Source: Nitrospira sp.
GTDB taxonomy: Bacteria; Nitrospirota; Nitrospiria; Nitrospirales; Nitrospiraceae
Length of the DNA: 64,000 nt
Assembly: GCA_005116835.1 (NCBI GenBank)
Contig: SWDM01000016.1
Coordinates: forward strand, 376,351 to 440,350
Direction: 5' to 3'
Shown: positions 51,739-60,206 of the stretch, piece by piece
How positions within the stretch are numbered: the stretch's first letter is position 1
How the letters are laid out: every line of letters begins with the position of its first letter
Notes under the pieces: generated by a model
What the model was told of the DNA's origin: nothing
The model's database searches: none
What the model saw: the letters and a program-made list of their open reading frames with translations, nothing else
Program-made: the position numbers and the translations under genes

Positions 51739-52980
51739 TTAGGATCCTTTTGCGAACAGCCGCACAACGAACTTGGTCGCATCACGAGGAGGCACGGCCG
51801 AGGCTTGAGCATCGGCCTCGGTAAACCTTCGCCCCGGCTCGGCAGAGGCGGCTCCCGTACTATCACGATAGGCGAAGAACCCGGAACTTTCCGCTGCTTG
51901 GTCATGATGCGCATTGCCCGAGTCGCAGACAGCTACGATACGATGGGGGCCCAATTTGGCCAGACCTTCAAGCAACGGCCCCACCAGCTCACGATCGACC
52001 GCTTCGATGCCCTTCACCTTGGCTGCGACATCCGATCCATAGACGACCTCATCCGGCAGCTCCACATGCACGTAACCAAAATCATGTTTCTTCAGTTCCT
52101 CCAAGGCGACCGCCGCCTGAGTCCGGAGATCAGCGCCGGCCAATCTCGCGCCGTCCACTGCTTCAAGCCCTGCCATGATGCCGAGGCCGCGATGGACATC
52201 ATTCGGTGAAACCACCACACCGGACACCTTCAACCGCTCCGAGAGGCTTGGCCAGAGAATGGCCTTGCCTTGGCCCCAGAGCCAGAGACAATTGGCCGGC
52301 TTCTGCCCCGCCTCCCGGCGTTCATCGTTGAGGGGATGATCCCGCAAAATCTGAAACGACGCATCCATCAGCTTCCAGAGAATGTCGGATCCGTCTCCCG
52401 TCGGCAATCCCTCGGTGATCTGGCGCCCGACCAATAGTTGCGGATCGGTGCAGACCGCCCGCGATTTTCCGTCGACCCACACCATGAGATGACGGTGACC
52501 TAGTCCTGGGTAGAACTGAATCATCTCGAATCCGAGCTGCTCATTGATGGCCTCGATCAATTCACGGGCCTCTTCCGTTGAAATCAGGCCTGCGGTCGCA
52601 TCGTCCATCACTACATGCGGTCCAAGCTTCTTGATCTCGTTCAAGCCACCTTTGCTCCCATACTGAGCGTCCGCCCCTAACGCGACCATCGTACAGCGAT
52701 AGACGACGTCGTGCTCGCCGATGGCGACTCCCAAGCTGGCAGCCTCGAGCGGGCCTGGGCCATGGTAGTATTTCTTAGGGTCATAGCCAAGAATCGCGGT
52801 TCCCATCAGACCGTTCCCCTGTCGCGCCACGTCACGCATCGTGGCCAACAGCCCGAGCTCCCCGCCTTGCGCAAGGCGATCCAGGTGAGGGATCGAAGCT
52901 GCCTGGAGGGGAGTCCGTCCGCCCAATTCCTTCCGCGGATGGTCTGCCATCCCGTCGGCATGGAGAATCACATGTTTCAT
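51739..52980 (-). CDS. AP-superfamily enzyme, ApgM / proposed homoserine kinase family, with altered active-site motifs
   Basis: A 413-aa protein similar throughout to archaeal-type cofactor-independent phosphoglycerate mutases and to the group TIGR02535, named proposed homoserine kinase because its genes cluster with threonine genes. Conserved landmarks: HADGMADHP near residue 8, [31 protein letters not shown] near 64-84. However, the catalytic motif I expect to read G-S-D-V-A-N near residue 56 is instead QGNGLMG, and the C-terminal ADH-TP metal motif is replaced by CDSGNAHHD near 352. These differences could destroy the phospho-Ser chemistry or mark a new reaction. Its position between thrC and lysC supports a threonine-pathway role. 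Function not proven. Confidence 0.75.
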   Translation of the reverse strand: MKHVILHADGMADHPRKELGGRTPLQAASIPHLDRLAQGGELGLLATMRDVARQGNGLMGTAILGYDPKKYYHGPGPLEAASLGVAIGEHDVVYRCTMVALGADAQYGSKGGLNEIKKLGPHVVMDDATAGLISTEEARELIEAINEQLGFEMIQFYPGLGHRHLMVWVDGKSRAVCTDPQLLVGRQITEGLPTGDGSDILWKLMDASFQILRDHPLNDERREAGQKPANCLWLWGQGKAILWPSLSERLKVSGVVVSPNDVHRGLGIMAGLEAVDGARLAGADLRTQAAVALEELKKHDFGYVHVELPDEVVYGSDVAAKVKGIEAVDRELVGPLLEGLAKLGPHRIVAVCDSGNAHHDQAAESSGFFAYRDSTGAASAEPGRRFTEADAQASAVPPRDATKFVVRLFAKGS

Positions 52981-53002
52981 AGAAGCCTTGCGCTCATTGT
53001 AT

Positions 53003-54061
53003 CTACATCCTTAACAGACGAGCGACATCCTCCCGCGTCGCTCTAACGGTTTTCGGTTGGGCCGAAACGCTGATGGCGGTATCGGCATCTTTCAATCCAT
53101 GGCCGGTCAAGGTACAGACCACGACCTCGCCTTCGCGCAATAGGCCTTGCTTGTTCAACTTCATGACGCCGGCCACCGAGGCGGCAGACGCAGGCTCACA
53201 GAATACCCCTTCCGTCACCGCCACTGTCCTATAGGCTTGGAGAATTTCTTCGTCGGTCACCGAATCGATCGCGCCAGAAGACTCTTTCACGGCGCTCAAG
53301 GCTGTTTCCCAGCTTGCAGGATTACCGATTCGGATCGCCGTGGCCACCGTCTGTGGGTTCTCCACAATGCGGCCAAGCACAATGGGCGCGGCGCCGGCTG
53401 CCTGAAATCCGATCATGCGAGGCAACCGCGTGGATTGATTGGCCGCGCGATATTCCCGATATCCCTTCCAATAGGCGGTAATGTTGCCGGCATTCCCCAC
53501 CGGCAATACATGAACCGTCGGGGCATCGCCGAGCTGATCGCAGACTTCCATCGCGGCGGTTTTCTGCCCCTCGATCCGATAGGGATTGATCGAGTTGACC
53601 AGCTCGATGTGGTAGGTCGCGGATAATTCTTTCACGATGGTCAAGGCCTGATCGAAGTTTCCTTCGATCTGGATGACTGTGGCCTGGTGCATCATGGCCT
53701 GGGACAGTTTCCCCATCGCAATTTTCCCGGCAGGAATCAGCACATAGACCGCCAGTCCCGCCCGCGCGCCATAGGCGGCAGCGGAAGCGGACGTATTCCC
53801 CGTAGAGGCACAGATCACCGCCTTGGCGCCGGACTCAACGGCCTTCGAGATGGCCATCGTCATACCGCGATCCTTGAAGGATCCAGTCGGATTCATGCCT
53901 TCGAATTTGAGATGGAGATCGATGCCGGGGGCGATCTGTTTCGCCAGTCGCGTCGCCCTGATGAGCGGAGTGTTGCCTTCCCCGATCGTCACCACCGGGG
54001 TGCGGTCGGTCACGGGGAGAAACTTCCGATACTCTTCGATCACACCATGCCAGCGATTCAT
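53003..54061 (-). CDS. thrC: Threonine synthase
   Basis: A 352-aa PLP enzyme of fold type [21 protein letters not shown] near residue 52 carries the Schiff-base Lys63, [17 protein letters not shown] near 85 binds phosphate, and the C-terminal [15 protein letters not shown] is typical. It converts O-phosphohomoserine to threonine and so requires a phosphorylated homoserine source. It is 4 bp from hom and 22 bp from the AP-superfamily gene, consistent with one transcript. Confidence 0.96.
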   Translation of the reverse strand: MNRWHGVIEEYRKFLPVTDRTPVVTIGEGNTPLIRATRLAKQIAPGIDLHLKFEGMNPTGSFKDRGMTMAISKAVESGAKAVICASTGNTSASAAAYGARAGLAVYVLIPAGKIAMGKLSQAMMHQATVIQIEGNFDQALTIVKELSATYHIELVNSINPYRIEGQKTAAMEVCDQLGDAPTVHVLPVGNAGNITAYWKGYREYRAANQSTRLPRMIGFQAAGAAPIVLGRIVENPQTVATAIRIGNPASWETALSAVKESSGAIDSVTDEEILQAYRTVAVTEGVFCEPASAASVAGVMKLNKQGLLREGEVVVCTLTGHGLKDADTAISVSAQPKTVRATREDVARLLRM

Positions 54062-54065
54062 CGCA

Positions 54066-55379
54066 TTACTCGTCCTTGCCCTCGACTCGAATCAAAGTGG
54101 TCGGCTCGGAAATGAAGGCCATGCGATTGATGGCTCGCAATGCCGCCTGAACATCGCGTTCCTTCGCGGTGTGGGTCTTGATCACGACCGGCACCGTCTG
54201 CCCTTCGCGCCGCCCCTGCTGAAGCACGGAAGAGATGCTGATTCCGCATCGGCCCAGCTCTCCTGCGATTTGCGACAAGACGCCGGGACGGTCCAGCACC
54301 ATGAACCGGAGGTAGTAGAGCGAGCTGATCTCTTCCATCGTCCGCATTCGAAGCGGCCGACGCTGGTCCTGCTGGAACGACGCAGGCGGCACTCGCCCGA
54401 CCGCCCCTTTCAGCAGATTGCGCGCGATGGCAATCAGATCGCCCACCACTGCGCTGCCGGTCGGCATGGATCCCGCGCCACGGCCATAGAGCACCACATC
54501 GCCCACGGCATCGCCGACTAATTGAATCGCATTGTAGACTCCGTCGACTTGGGCGAGGGGAGACGAAGACGGCAGCATGGTGGGATGCACTCGAGCTTCG
54601 ACTTCATTTCCGACCAACTTGGCGATGCCCAACAGCTTGATCGTGCAACCGAACTCTTTTGCGTAGGCGATATCGAGCGGCGTAATGTGGGTAATCCCCT
54701 CGGTATACAGATCCTTCACATTGACCGCGGTTCCATAGGCCAGCGCCGCCAGAATCGCCAGTTTGTGCGCTGAATCGATACCGGCCACATCGAATGTCGG
54801 GTCCGCTTCGGCATAACCGGCCTGTTTCGCTTCGTCGAGCACCGCTTCGAAATTCTGGCCCTCACGGGTCATGCGCGAGAGGATATAATTGGCCGTCCCG
54901 TTGATGATCCCATAAATGGAATGGATAGTATTGGCTGCGAGCCCTTCCCTCAAGGCCTGGATGACGGGAATCCCTCCGCCCACACTCGCTTCAAATCCCA
55001 GATCCACCCCAGCGCGAGACGCAGCGGAAAATATTTCTTCTCCGTGTAACGCGAGCAGGGCCTTATTGGCGGTGACGACATGTTTGCCCGCCGCTATCGC
55101 TTCCAGGATAATGCGTTTGGCGATATCGCAGCCTCCGATCAGCTCGACGACGATATCGACCGACGGGTCGGCGAGAATCTGCTTTGCATCGGTCGTGAGG
55201 AGGCCGGGCGGTAATGCCAGACCCCGGTCGCGGGTGACATCGAGATCCGCAATCCGAACGATCTCGATCGGCACACCGACCCGGCGGCTGATCAAGGAGG
55301 CACTCTCCAAGAGAACCCTTGCGACGCCGGTTCCAACCGTTCCAAACCCAACGATGCCGACGCCCACGCGCGAAATCAT
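54066..55379 (-). CDS. hom: Homoserine dehydrogenase
   Basis: A 437-aa NAD(P)-dependent enzyme: Rossmann motif [13 protein letters not shown] near residue 10, [28 protein letters not shown] near 106, and a [14 protein letters not shown] motif near 168. A C-terminal ACT domain ([16 protein letters not shown]) gives threonine feedback. It reduces aspartate semialdehyde to homoserine. Its ATG overlaps the alaC stop by 4 bp. Confidence 0.96.
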   Translation of the reverse strand: MISRVGVGIVGFGTVGTGVARVLLESASLISRRVGVPIEIVRIADLDVTRDRGLALPPGLLTTDAKQILADPSVDIVVELIGGCDIAKRIILEAIAAGKHVVTANKALLALHGEEIFSAASRAGVDLGFEASVGGGIPVIQALREGLAANTIHSIYGIINGTANYILSRMTREGQNFEAVLDEAKQAGYAEADPTFDVAGIDSAHKLAILAALAYGTAVNVKDLYTEGITHITPLDIAYAKEFGCTIKLLGIAKLVGNEVEARVHPTMLPSSSPLAQVDGVYNAIQLVGDAVGDVVLYGRGAGSMPTGSAVVGDLIAIARNLLKGAVGRVPPASFQQDQRRPLRMRTMEEISSLYYLRFMVLDRPGVLSQIAGELGRCGISISSVLQQGRREGQTVPVVIKTHTAKERDVQAALRAINRMAFISEPTTLIRVEGKDE

Positions 55380-56572
55380 GTTTCCGGCCCTTCAAGCTTA
55401 AGGGCTTTGCGGATGCCTCGAACCGCTTGCCTGGTGCGATGTTCGTTTTCGACGAGACCGAAACGCACATACTCGTCCCCGCCTTCACCAAACCCAATGC
55501 CGGGAGACACGGCGACTTTTGCGTCACGGAGCAGGAGCTTCGAAAACTCCAACGATCCCATCGACCGATACGGCAAGGGGATTCTGGCCCAGACGAACAT
55601 GGTGGCGACAGGCTTATTGACCTGCCATCCGATACGATTCAGTCCGCTCACGAGTACATCCCGACGTTTCTGATAGCGCAGCACTGTCTCTTTGACGCAA
55701 TCTTGCGGCCCATTGAGGGCGATGACGCTGGCAATCTGCAATGGTTGGAAAATACCGTAATCCAGATAGCTCTTGATCTTCGCCAGGGCTCCGACGACCT
55801 CGCGATTCCCGCAACAAAATCCCACGCGCCAACCTGGCATGTTGTAGGCCTTGGAGAGGGTATAGAATTCGACGCCGACATCCTTGGCTCCGGGGACTTG
55901 CAGAAAGCTCGGCGCCTTATATCCGTCGAACACCAAATCGGCATAGGCCAGATCGTGAATGACAATGACGTTATGTTCTTTGGCAAATGCGACGATCTTC
56001 GTGAAAAATCCGAGATCCGCCACCGCGGTAGTCGGATTATGCGGAAAATTGATGACGAGGATCTTCGGCCGCGGGAAGGTCTGGCGATAGACTCTCTGTA
56101 GATCGTCGAAGAAGTCACTGTCGGGACGCAGCTCGATCCCCCTGACTTCTCCCCCGGCGATAATGAAACTGTACATGTGAATGGGATAGGTCGGCGTCGG
56201 CGTCAGCACGACGTCACCGGGGCCGATCAACGCCAGCGCCAAATGCGCTAACCCCTCTTTGGAACCAATCGTGACGATGGTCTCGGTCTCAGGGTCTAGA
56301 TCGACATCGTAATTCCGCTTGTACCATCCAGTGATCGCCTGCCGCAGTTTCGTAATCCCGCGCGAGGCTGAGTAACGATGATTTTTCGCCTTTCGCGCCG
56401 CCTCGATCATCTTCTCGACGATATGGCTCGGCGTCGGCTGGTCAGGATTTCCCATTCCGAAATCGATAATGTCTTCGCCCTGCTGACGAGCCTCCAGCTT
56501 GAGACTCTGCACCTGGGCAAACACATAAGGCGGTAGCCGTTTGATACGATAAAATCCGTCGCCTAATCCCAC
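55376..56572 (-). CDS. alaC: Class I/II aminotransferase, AlaC-like (alanine transaminase)
   Basis: A 398-aa PLP aminotransferase of the AlaC/LL-DAP-aminotransferase-related group: [12 protein letters not shown] near residue 10, [20 protein letters not shown] near 167, and a PLP-Lys in [15 protein letters not shown] near 225. AlaC enzymes make alanine from pyruvate with glutamate; some relatives act in methionine or lysine synthesis. The GTG at 56572 is preferred because GGGGAT lies 4-9 nt upstream; a TTG 6 codons earlier lacks this. First gene of the operon alaC-hom-thrC-AP protein-lysC-cimA. Confidence 0.9.
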   Translation of the reverse strand: MGLGDGFYRIKRLPPYVFAQVQSLKLEARQQGEDIIDFGMGNPDQPTPSHIVEKMIEAARKAKNHRYSASRGITKLRQAITGWYKRNYDVDLDPETETIVTIGSKEGLAHLALALIGPGDVVLTPTPTYPIHMYSFIIAGGEVRGIELRPDSDFFDDLQRVYRQTFPRPKILVINFPHNPTTAVADLGFFTKIVAFAKEHNVIVIHDLAYADLVFDGYKAPSFLQVPGAKDVGVEFYTLSKAYNMPGWRVGFCCGNREVVGALAKIKSYLDYGIFQPLQIASVIALNGPQDCVKETVLRYQKRRDVLVSGLNRIGWQVNKPVATMFVWARIPLPYRSMGSLEFSKLLLRDAKVAVSPGIGFGEGGDEYVRFGLVENEHRTRQAVRGIRKALKLEGPET

Positions 56573-56705
56573 AAGATCCCCTGTCCGCAATCTTTACGCG
56601 CGCGGAAACATCGCATGATCGCCCTCCGCCTCGTTAGGGGGCCTATTCTAATGGCGCAGAGCGTATCTAGTCAAATTATGTCGTGATTCTGTGGGGTTCG
56701 GTATT

Positions 56706-56733
56706 CCAGCCGCTGGACTGACCAGGCGGCTGG
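56706..56733. other. Hairpin in the alaC-pdxJ divergent gap
   Basis: CCAGCCG pairs with CGGCTGG, with an inner CTGG/CCAG pair and the loop ACTGA. It sits in the 280-bp gap between two divergent start codons. No T-run follows, so a terminator is unlikely; an operator or attenuator is possible but not supported by other signs. Confidence 0.45.
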
Positions 56734-56854
56734 ACCACCGACTCGCCCTCCCGGTCCTTGCCCCTCTCAGTGAGTTTCTGTTACAACTGCAAGGCCTTTC
56801 GCACTCATCGCACAACGCAATTTCTCCTGACTCACATAGGGAATCGGAGGGTCC

Positions 56855-57568
56855 GTGCCACGACTTGGGGTAAACATCGACCATGTGGCCACGTTGCGGC
56901 AGGCCCGTGGTGGAACCGACCCGGACCCCCTTGCCGCCGCAGTGCTGGTAGAACTGGCCGGGGCCGACGGCATCGTCGTCCACCTCAGGGAAGACCGGCG
57001 CCATATTCAAGACCGCGATCTTCGCCTCTTGCGGGAAGTCATCCATACAAAGCTCGACTTGGAGATGGCCGCCGATGAGACGATGGCCCAAATTGCTCTG
57101 GGGATCAAGCCTGATCTCGTCACGCTCGTCCCCGAAAAACGCCAGGAGCTGACGACTGAAGGAGGCCTGGACGTTGCCGGCCACAAGGATCGCATCCACA
57201 AAATCGTCGCCCTGCTACAAGCCGGAGGTATTCCCGTCAGTCTCTTCATCGAACCGGACTTAGCCCAAGTCAAAGCCGCTCATAGAGTCTCTGCGGATTT
57301 CGTCGAACTCCATACGGGCCGCTACGCCAATGCCAAACGATCGAAAGAAGCCGAGGCAGAAGTGGAAGCCATTACGCAAGCCGCGAAGCTCTCCGCCAAA
57401 CTTGGAATGGGCGTCAATGCCGGGCACGGCTTGGACTATCACAACCTGTCTGGACTGACTCACATTCCGGAGATCGTCGAATACAATATCGGCCACAGCA
57501 TCATTGCTCGGGCGGTGCTGGTAGGCCTCGACCAGGCCGTACGGGAAATGAAAGCGTTGTTGAGTTGA
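56855..57568 (+). CDS. pdxJ: Pyridoxine 5'-phosphate synthase
   Basis: A 237-aa TIM-barrel enzyme. The N-terminus [17 protein letters not shown] is the family hallmark with active-site Asp, His and Arg. [17 protein letters not shown] and [10 protein letters not shown] are also present. It condenses 1-deoxyxylulose 5-phosphate with aminoacetone phosphate to form PNP. The start is a GTG at 56855 preceded by GGAGG at an 8-nt spacing. It supplies PLP for the aminotransferase and threonine synthase encoded next door. Confidence 0.97.
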   Translation: MPRLGVNIDHVATLRQARGGTDPDPLAAAVLVELAGADGIVVHLREDRRHIQDRDLRLLREVIHTKLDLEMAADETMAQIALGIKPDLVTLVPEKRQELTTEGGLDVAGHKDRIHKIVALLQAGGIPVSLFIEPDLAQVKAAHRVSADFVELHTGRYANAKRSKEAEAEVEAITQAAKLSAKLGMGVNAGHGLDYHNLSGLTHIPEIVEYNIGHSIIARAVLVGLDQAVREMKALLS

Positions 57569-57717
57569 ACCATCATGCCGGCCCAGGCGCCCTGCGTTTC
57601 TCCACCGACGACGCGATTCGCCCTTGTCATGACATTGCGACGTAAGTACCAGGCCTCTGTTCTTCCTGCCCTCAACCGATTCCTCATGCGGGATTGCTCC
57701 CCTGCGCAAGGCGACCG

Positions 57718-59268
57718 ATGAAGATCGTAACTGGAGCCGAGATGCAGACGCTTGATCGCCGCACAATGACCGAAGCGCATGTCCCCAGTGCCGTCTTAAT
57801 GGAGCGGGCGGGCGAGGGAATTGTCAGACATCTGGAGCAGCGCTACGGACCGTTGCGAGGCAAGACCGTCACGATCCTCTGCGGAAAAGGAAATAACGGA
57901 GGAGACGGTTTGGTTGTGGCTCGGCTGCTGCACCGCCGACGCGCGCTGGTTCATGTGGTGCTCCTCACGCCGATGACCGACCTGAGCCGCGATACGGCAG
58001 TCATGTATCGTCGGTTCGTTCGAGTCGCCGGACGGGCAGCGATCCTTCGATTCCGCTCTGCTGACCAGATGAAACCCCTCCTCTCCTCCAGCGATATCCT
58101 TGTCGATGCCCTCCTTGGCACAGGATTGTCGTCCGTCGTGACAGGACCCTATCGTGAAGCCATCGACCTCATGAACAGCGCCGGGAAACCGATCGTCGCA
58201 ATCGATATCCCGTCCGGGCTCCATGCCGACAGCGGCGCGATCCTGGGACAAGCGATCCGCGCCACATTGACCATCGCCTGCGGTCTCCCAAAGCTCGGCT
58301 GTTATGTCGATGCGGGGATGGACCGGGCCGGCGCAATCCTTGTTGCCGATATCGGCATTCCGCCCGCCTATGTGGAGGCCATCGAGAGCCGCACCCTCCT
58401 CCTGACAAGCGACAGCGCGTTTCGGTCTCTACCGGAGCGCAGGCCCTCTTCCCATAAAGGAACGTTCGGTCATGCGGGAATTATTGCCGGGTCGGTGGGG
58501 AAAACCGGCGCGGCAGCCTTGGCAGCCAGGGCCGCTCTCCGCGTTGGAGCCGGCCTGGTGACCGTGGCCACACCCAACAGCGTCAACGATGTGCTGGAAG
58601 CAAAATTACTGGAAGCGATGACGATACCGATGCCTGAAACGAAGGCGCGCACACTCGCCCGCTCAGGACTCGATCGTATCGTCGCCTTTATCCAGGCCCG
58701 CACGGCAATCGCCTGCGGCCCAGGACTCTCGACTCACCCTGAGACGGTTGAACTCGTACAGTCCCTCGTGAAGCACCTGGATCGTCCCTCTGTCCTCGAT
58801 GCCGATGCGCTCAATGCCTTAGCCGGACGAGTCTCGTTGCTGACCGAATGCAAAGTTGCCCCCATCCTGACCCCCCACCCTGGTGAGATGGCCCGGCTCG
58901 AACCAGGAGCCACCACACAGACAGTGAATGCAGACCGAATCGGCACGGCCAGACGATTTGCCCAAGAACGCGGCGCGTTTGTCGTCTTGAAAGGCGCGCG
59001 AACTGTCATTGCCAGGCCCGACGGGCTTGTCGCCATTTGTCCAACCGGTAATCCCGGCATGGCCACGGCCGGGACCGGCGACGTGTTGACCGGAATGATC
59101 GCCGGCCTACTGGCGCAGGGGGTTCCCGCATGGGACGCCGCCTGTGCCGCGACCTATTTTCATGGATCAGCCGGCGACCTGGCAGCCCAACAGCTCGGAC
59201 AGGCCGGGATGCTTGCCGGCGACCTCATTGCTCAGATTCCTTATGCGCTCCAGCGGACGACGACCTAG
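57718..59268 (+). CDS. nnrD: Bifunctional NAD(P)H-hydrate epimerase / dehydratase
   Basis: A 516-aa fusion of YjeF_N epimerase (GKGNNGGDGLVVARLLH near residue 53, DALLGTGL near 124) and YjeF_C ADP-dependent dehydratase (HKGTFGHAGIIAGSVGKTGA near 250, GNPGMATAGTGDVLTGMIAG near 442 with catalytic Asp in GTGDVLTG). It repairs hydrated NADH/NADPH. ATG 57718 is used; a TTG 24 bases earlier lacks a ribosome-binding site. It starts the nnrD-tsaE-lapA-mutS group, 149 bp after pdxJ. Confidence 0.97.
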   Translation: MKIVTGAEMQTLDRRTMTEAHVPSAVLMERAGEGIVRHLEQRYGPLRGKTVTILCGKGNNGGDGLVVARLLHRRRALVHVVLLTPMTDLSRDTAVMYRRFVRVAGRAAILRFRSADQMKPLLSSSDILVDALLGTGLSSVVTGPYREAIDLMNSAGKPIVAIDIPSGLHADSGAILGQAIRATLTIACGLPKLGCYVDAGMDRAGAILVADIGIPPAYVEAIESRTLLLTSDSAFRSLPERRPSSHKGTFGHAGIIAGSVGKTGAAALAARAALRVGAGLVTVATPNSVNDVLEAKLLEAMTIPMPETKARTLARSGLDRIVAFIQARTAIACGPGLSTHPETVELVQSLVKHLDRPSVLDADALNALAGRVSLLTECKVAPILTPHPGEMARLEPGATTQTVNADRIGTARRFAQERGAFVVLKGARTVIARPDGLVAICPTGNPGMATAGTGDVLTGMIAGLLAQGVPAWDAACAATYFHGSAGDLAAQQLGQAGMLAGDLIAQIPYALQRTTT

Positions 59269-59269
59269 C

Positions 59270-59839
59270 ATGACCAAGCCAACCAAAGTGACGCCGCCTA
59301 CCGCTCGCCGCAGCGCCGCGTCAAGCCTGCCATGGAATCTGGTGTCCACCTCGGCACAACAGACCGATCGTCTAGGCCAAGCGATCGGCCACGCGCTTCG
59401 TGGGGGGGAAACGATTGCACTCTACGGACCGCTCGGAGCCGGCAAGACGGCTCTTGTTCGTGGACTTGCGCAGGGCCTTGGGGCATTGCCGACATCCGTC
59501 ACCAGCCCGACCTTCGTCATGATTCACGAGTACGATCAAGGACGCCTGCCGCTTGCCCATGTGGATCTCTACCGTATCGGTTCGCCTCGCGAGCTGGAAT
59601 CGACGGGACTAACCGAGTATTTCTCCGGCAAGACCGTGACCGCAATAGAATGGGCCGACAAAGGTCTTGCTTCGCTGCCCCATGACCGGATCGAGATCGC
59701 GCTGAACCATCGTGCCGAGCGAAGCCGGACGATCCTGTTGCGCGCGACGGGGCCGAAGTCTGAGGAGATTCTCGCCCTCGCCCGCAGGCAGTACGGCAAG
59801 ACCGGAAGGTTCGCCAGACATCGCCAGGCAGAGCCTTGA
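59270..59839 (+). CDS. tsaE: tRNA t6A modification ATPase TsaE
   Basis: A 189-aa P-loop protein. Walker A YGPLGAGKTALVRGLAQGLG near residue 52 is followed by VTSPTFVMIHEYDQG and IEWADKG, the TsaE signature. It powers TsaB-TsaD in threonylcarbamoyladenosine synthesis at A37 of tRNAs. The 35-residue N-terminal extension is low complexity. Its ATG lies 1 bp after the nnrD stop, so translation is coupled. Confidence 0.95.
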   Translation: MTKPTKVTPPTARRSAASSLPWNLVSTSAQQTDRLGQAIGHALRGGETIALYGPLGAGKTALVRGLAQGLGALPTSVTSPTFVMIHEYDQGRLPLAHVDLYRIGSPRELESTGLTEYFSGKTVTAIEWADKGLASLPHDRIEIALNHRAERSRTILLRATGPKSEEILALARRQYGKTGRFARHRQAEP

Positions 59840-59861
59840 AGAAGGGGAACACGACGGGGTC

Positions 59862-60206
59862 ATGATTAGGCTTATACTGGTTGGCGTGCTGCTGCTCCTC
59901 TCCCTGGCTTTTTTTCTTCAGAACCAGGAACAGGAAGTCACGCTCCGATACTTCTTTGGACTCTTTGAAGCCTCAACGCCGATCTATAAGCCCATCCTGG
60001 CCGGATTTGCGGTCGGACTGCTGGTCACCGCTATTCTTCTTTTTCCCCCATGGGTGCGGAGCCGTATCGACCTCCGACGAAAAACCAAAGCCTTACAGGA
60101 AGCGGAAGTGGACTTGGAGCAATTACGCCACTCACTCGAAAAAGCCACAGGCCGCATAGCCCCGACCTTGACCGACGAACCCTACCGAGACCGACAGGAT
60201 GAGTGA
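59862..60206 (+). CDS. LapA family (DUF1049) membrane protein
   Basis: A 114-aa protein with two membrane helices: IRLILVGVLLLLSLAFFLQN and KPILAGFAVGLLVTAILLF. Between them is the LapA motif NQEQEVTLRYFFG. A coiled-coil tail (KTKALQEAEVDLEQLRHSL) follows. Often paired with LapB in lipopolysaccharide-assembly control; LapB is not visible here. Overlaps mutS by 8 bp. GGGG before ATG may serve as Shine-Dalgarno. Confidence 0.88.
   Translation: MIRLILVGVLLLLSLAFFLQNQEQEVTLRYFFGLFEASTPIYKPILAGFAVGLLVTAILLFPPWVRSRIDLRRKTKALQEAEVDLEQLRHSLEKATGRIAPTLTDEPYRDRQDE

Noticed and set aside
50434-56854. Lysine or threonine riboswitch or leader peptide upstream of the aspartate operon
   Set aside because: The intergenic gaps in the operon are 0-58 bp, and the alaC-pdxJ gap shows only one small hairpin without a T-run, with no riboswitch-like architecture.
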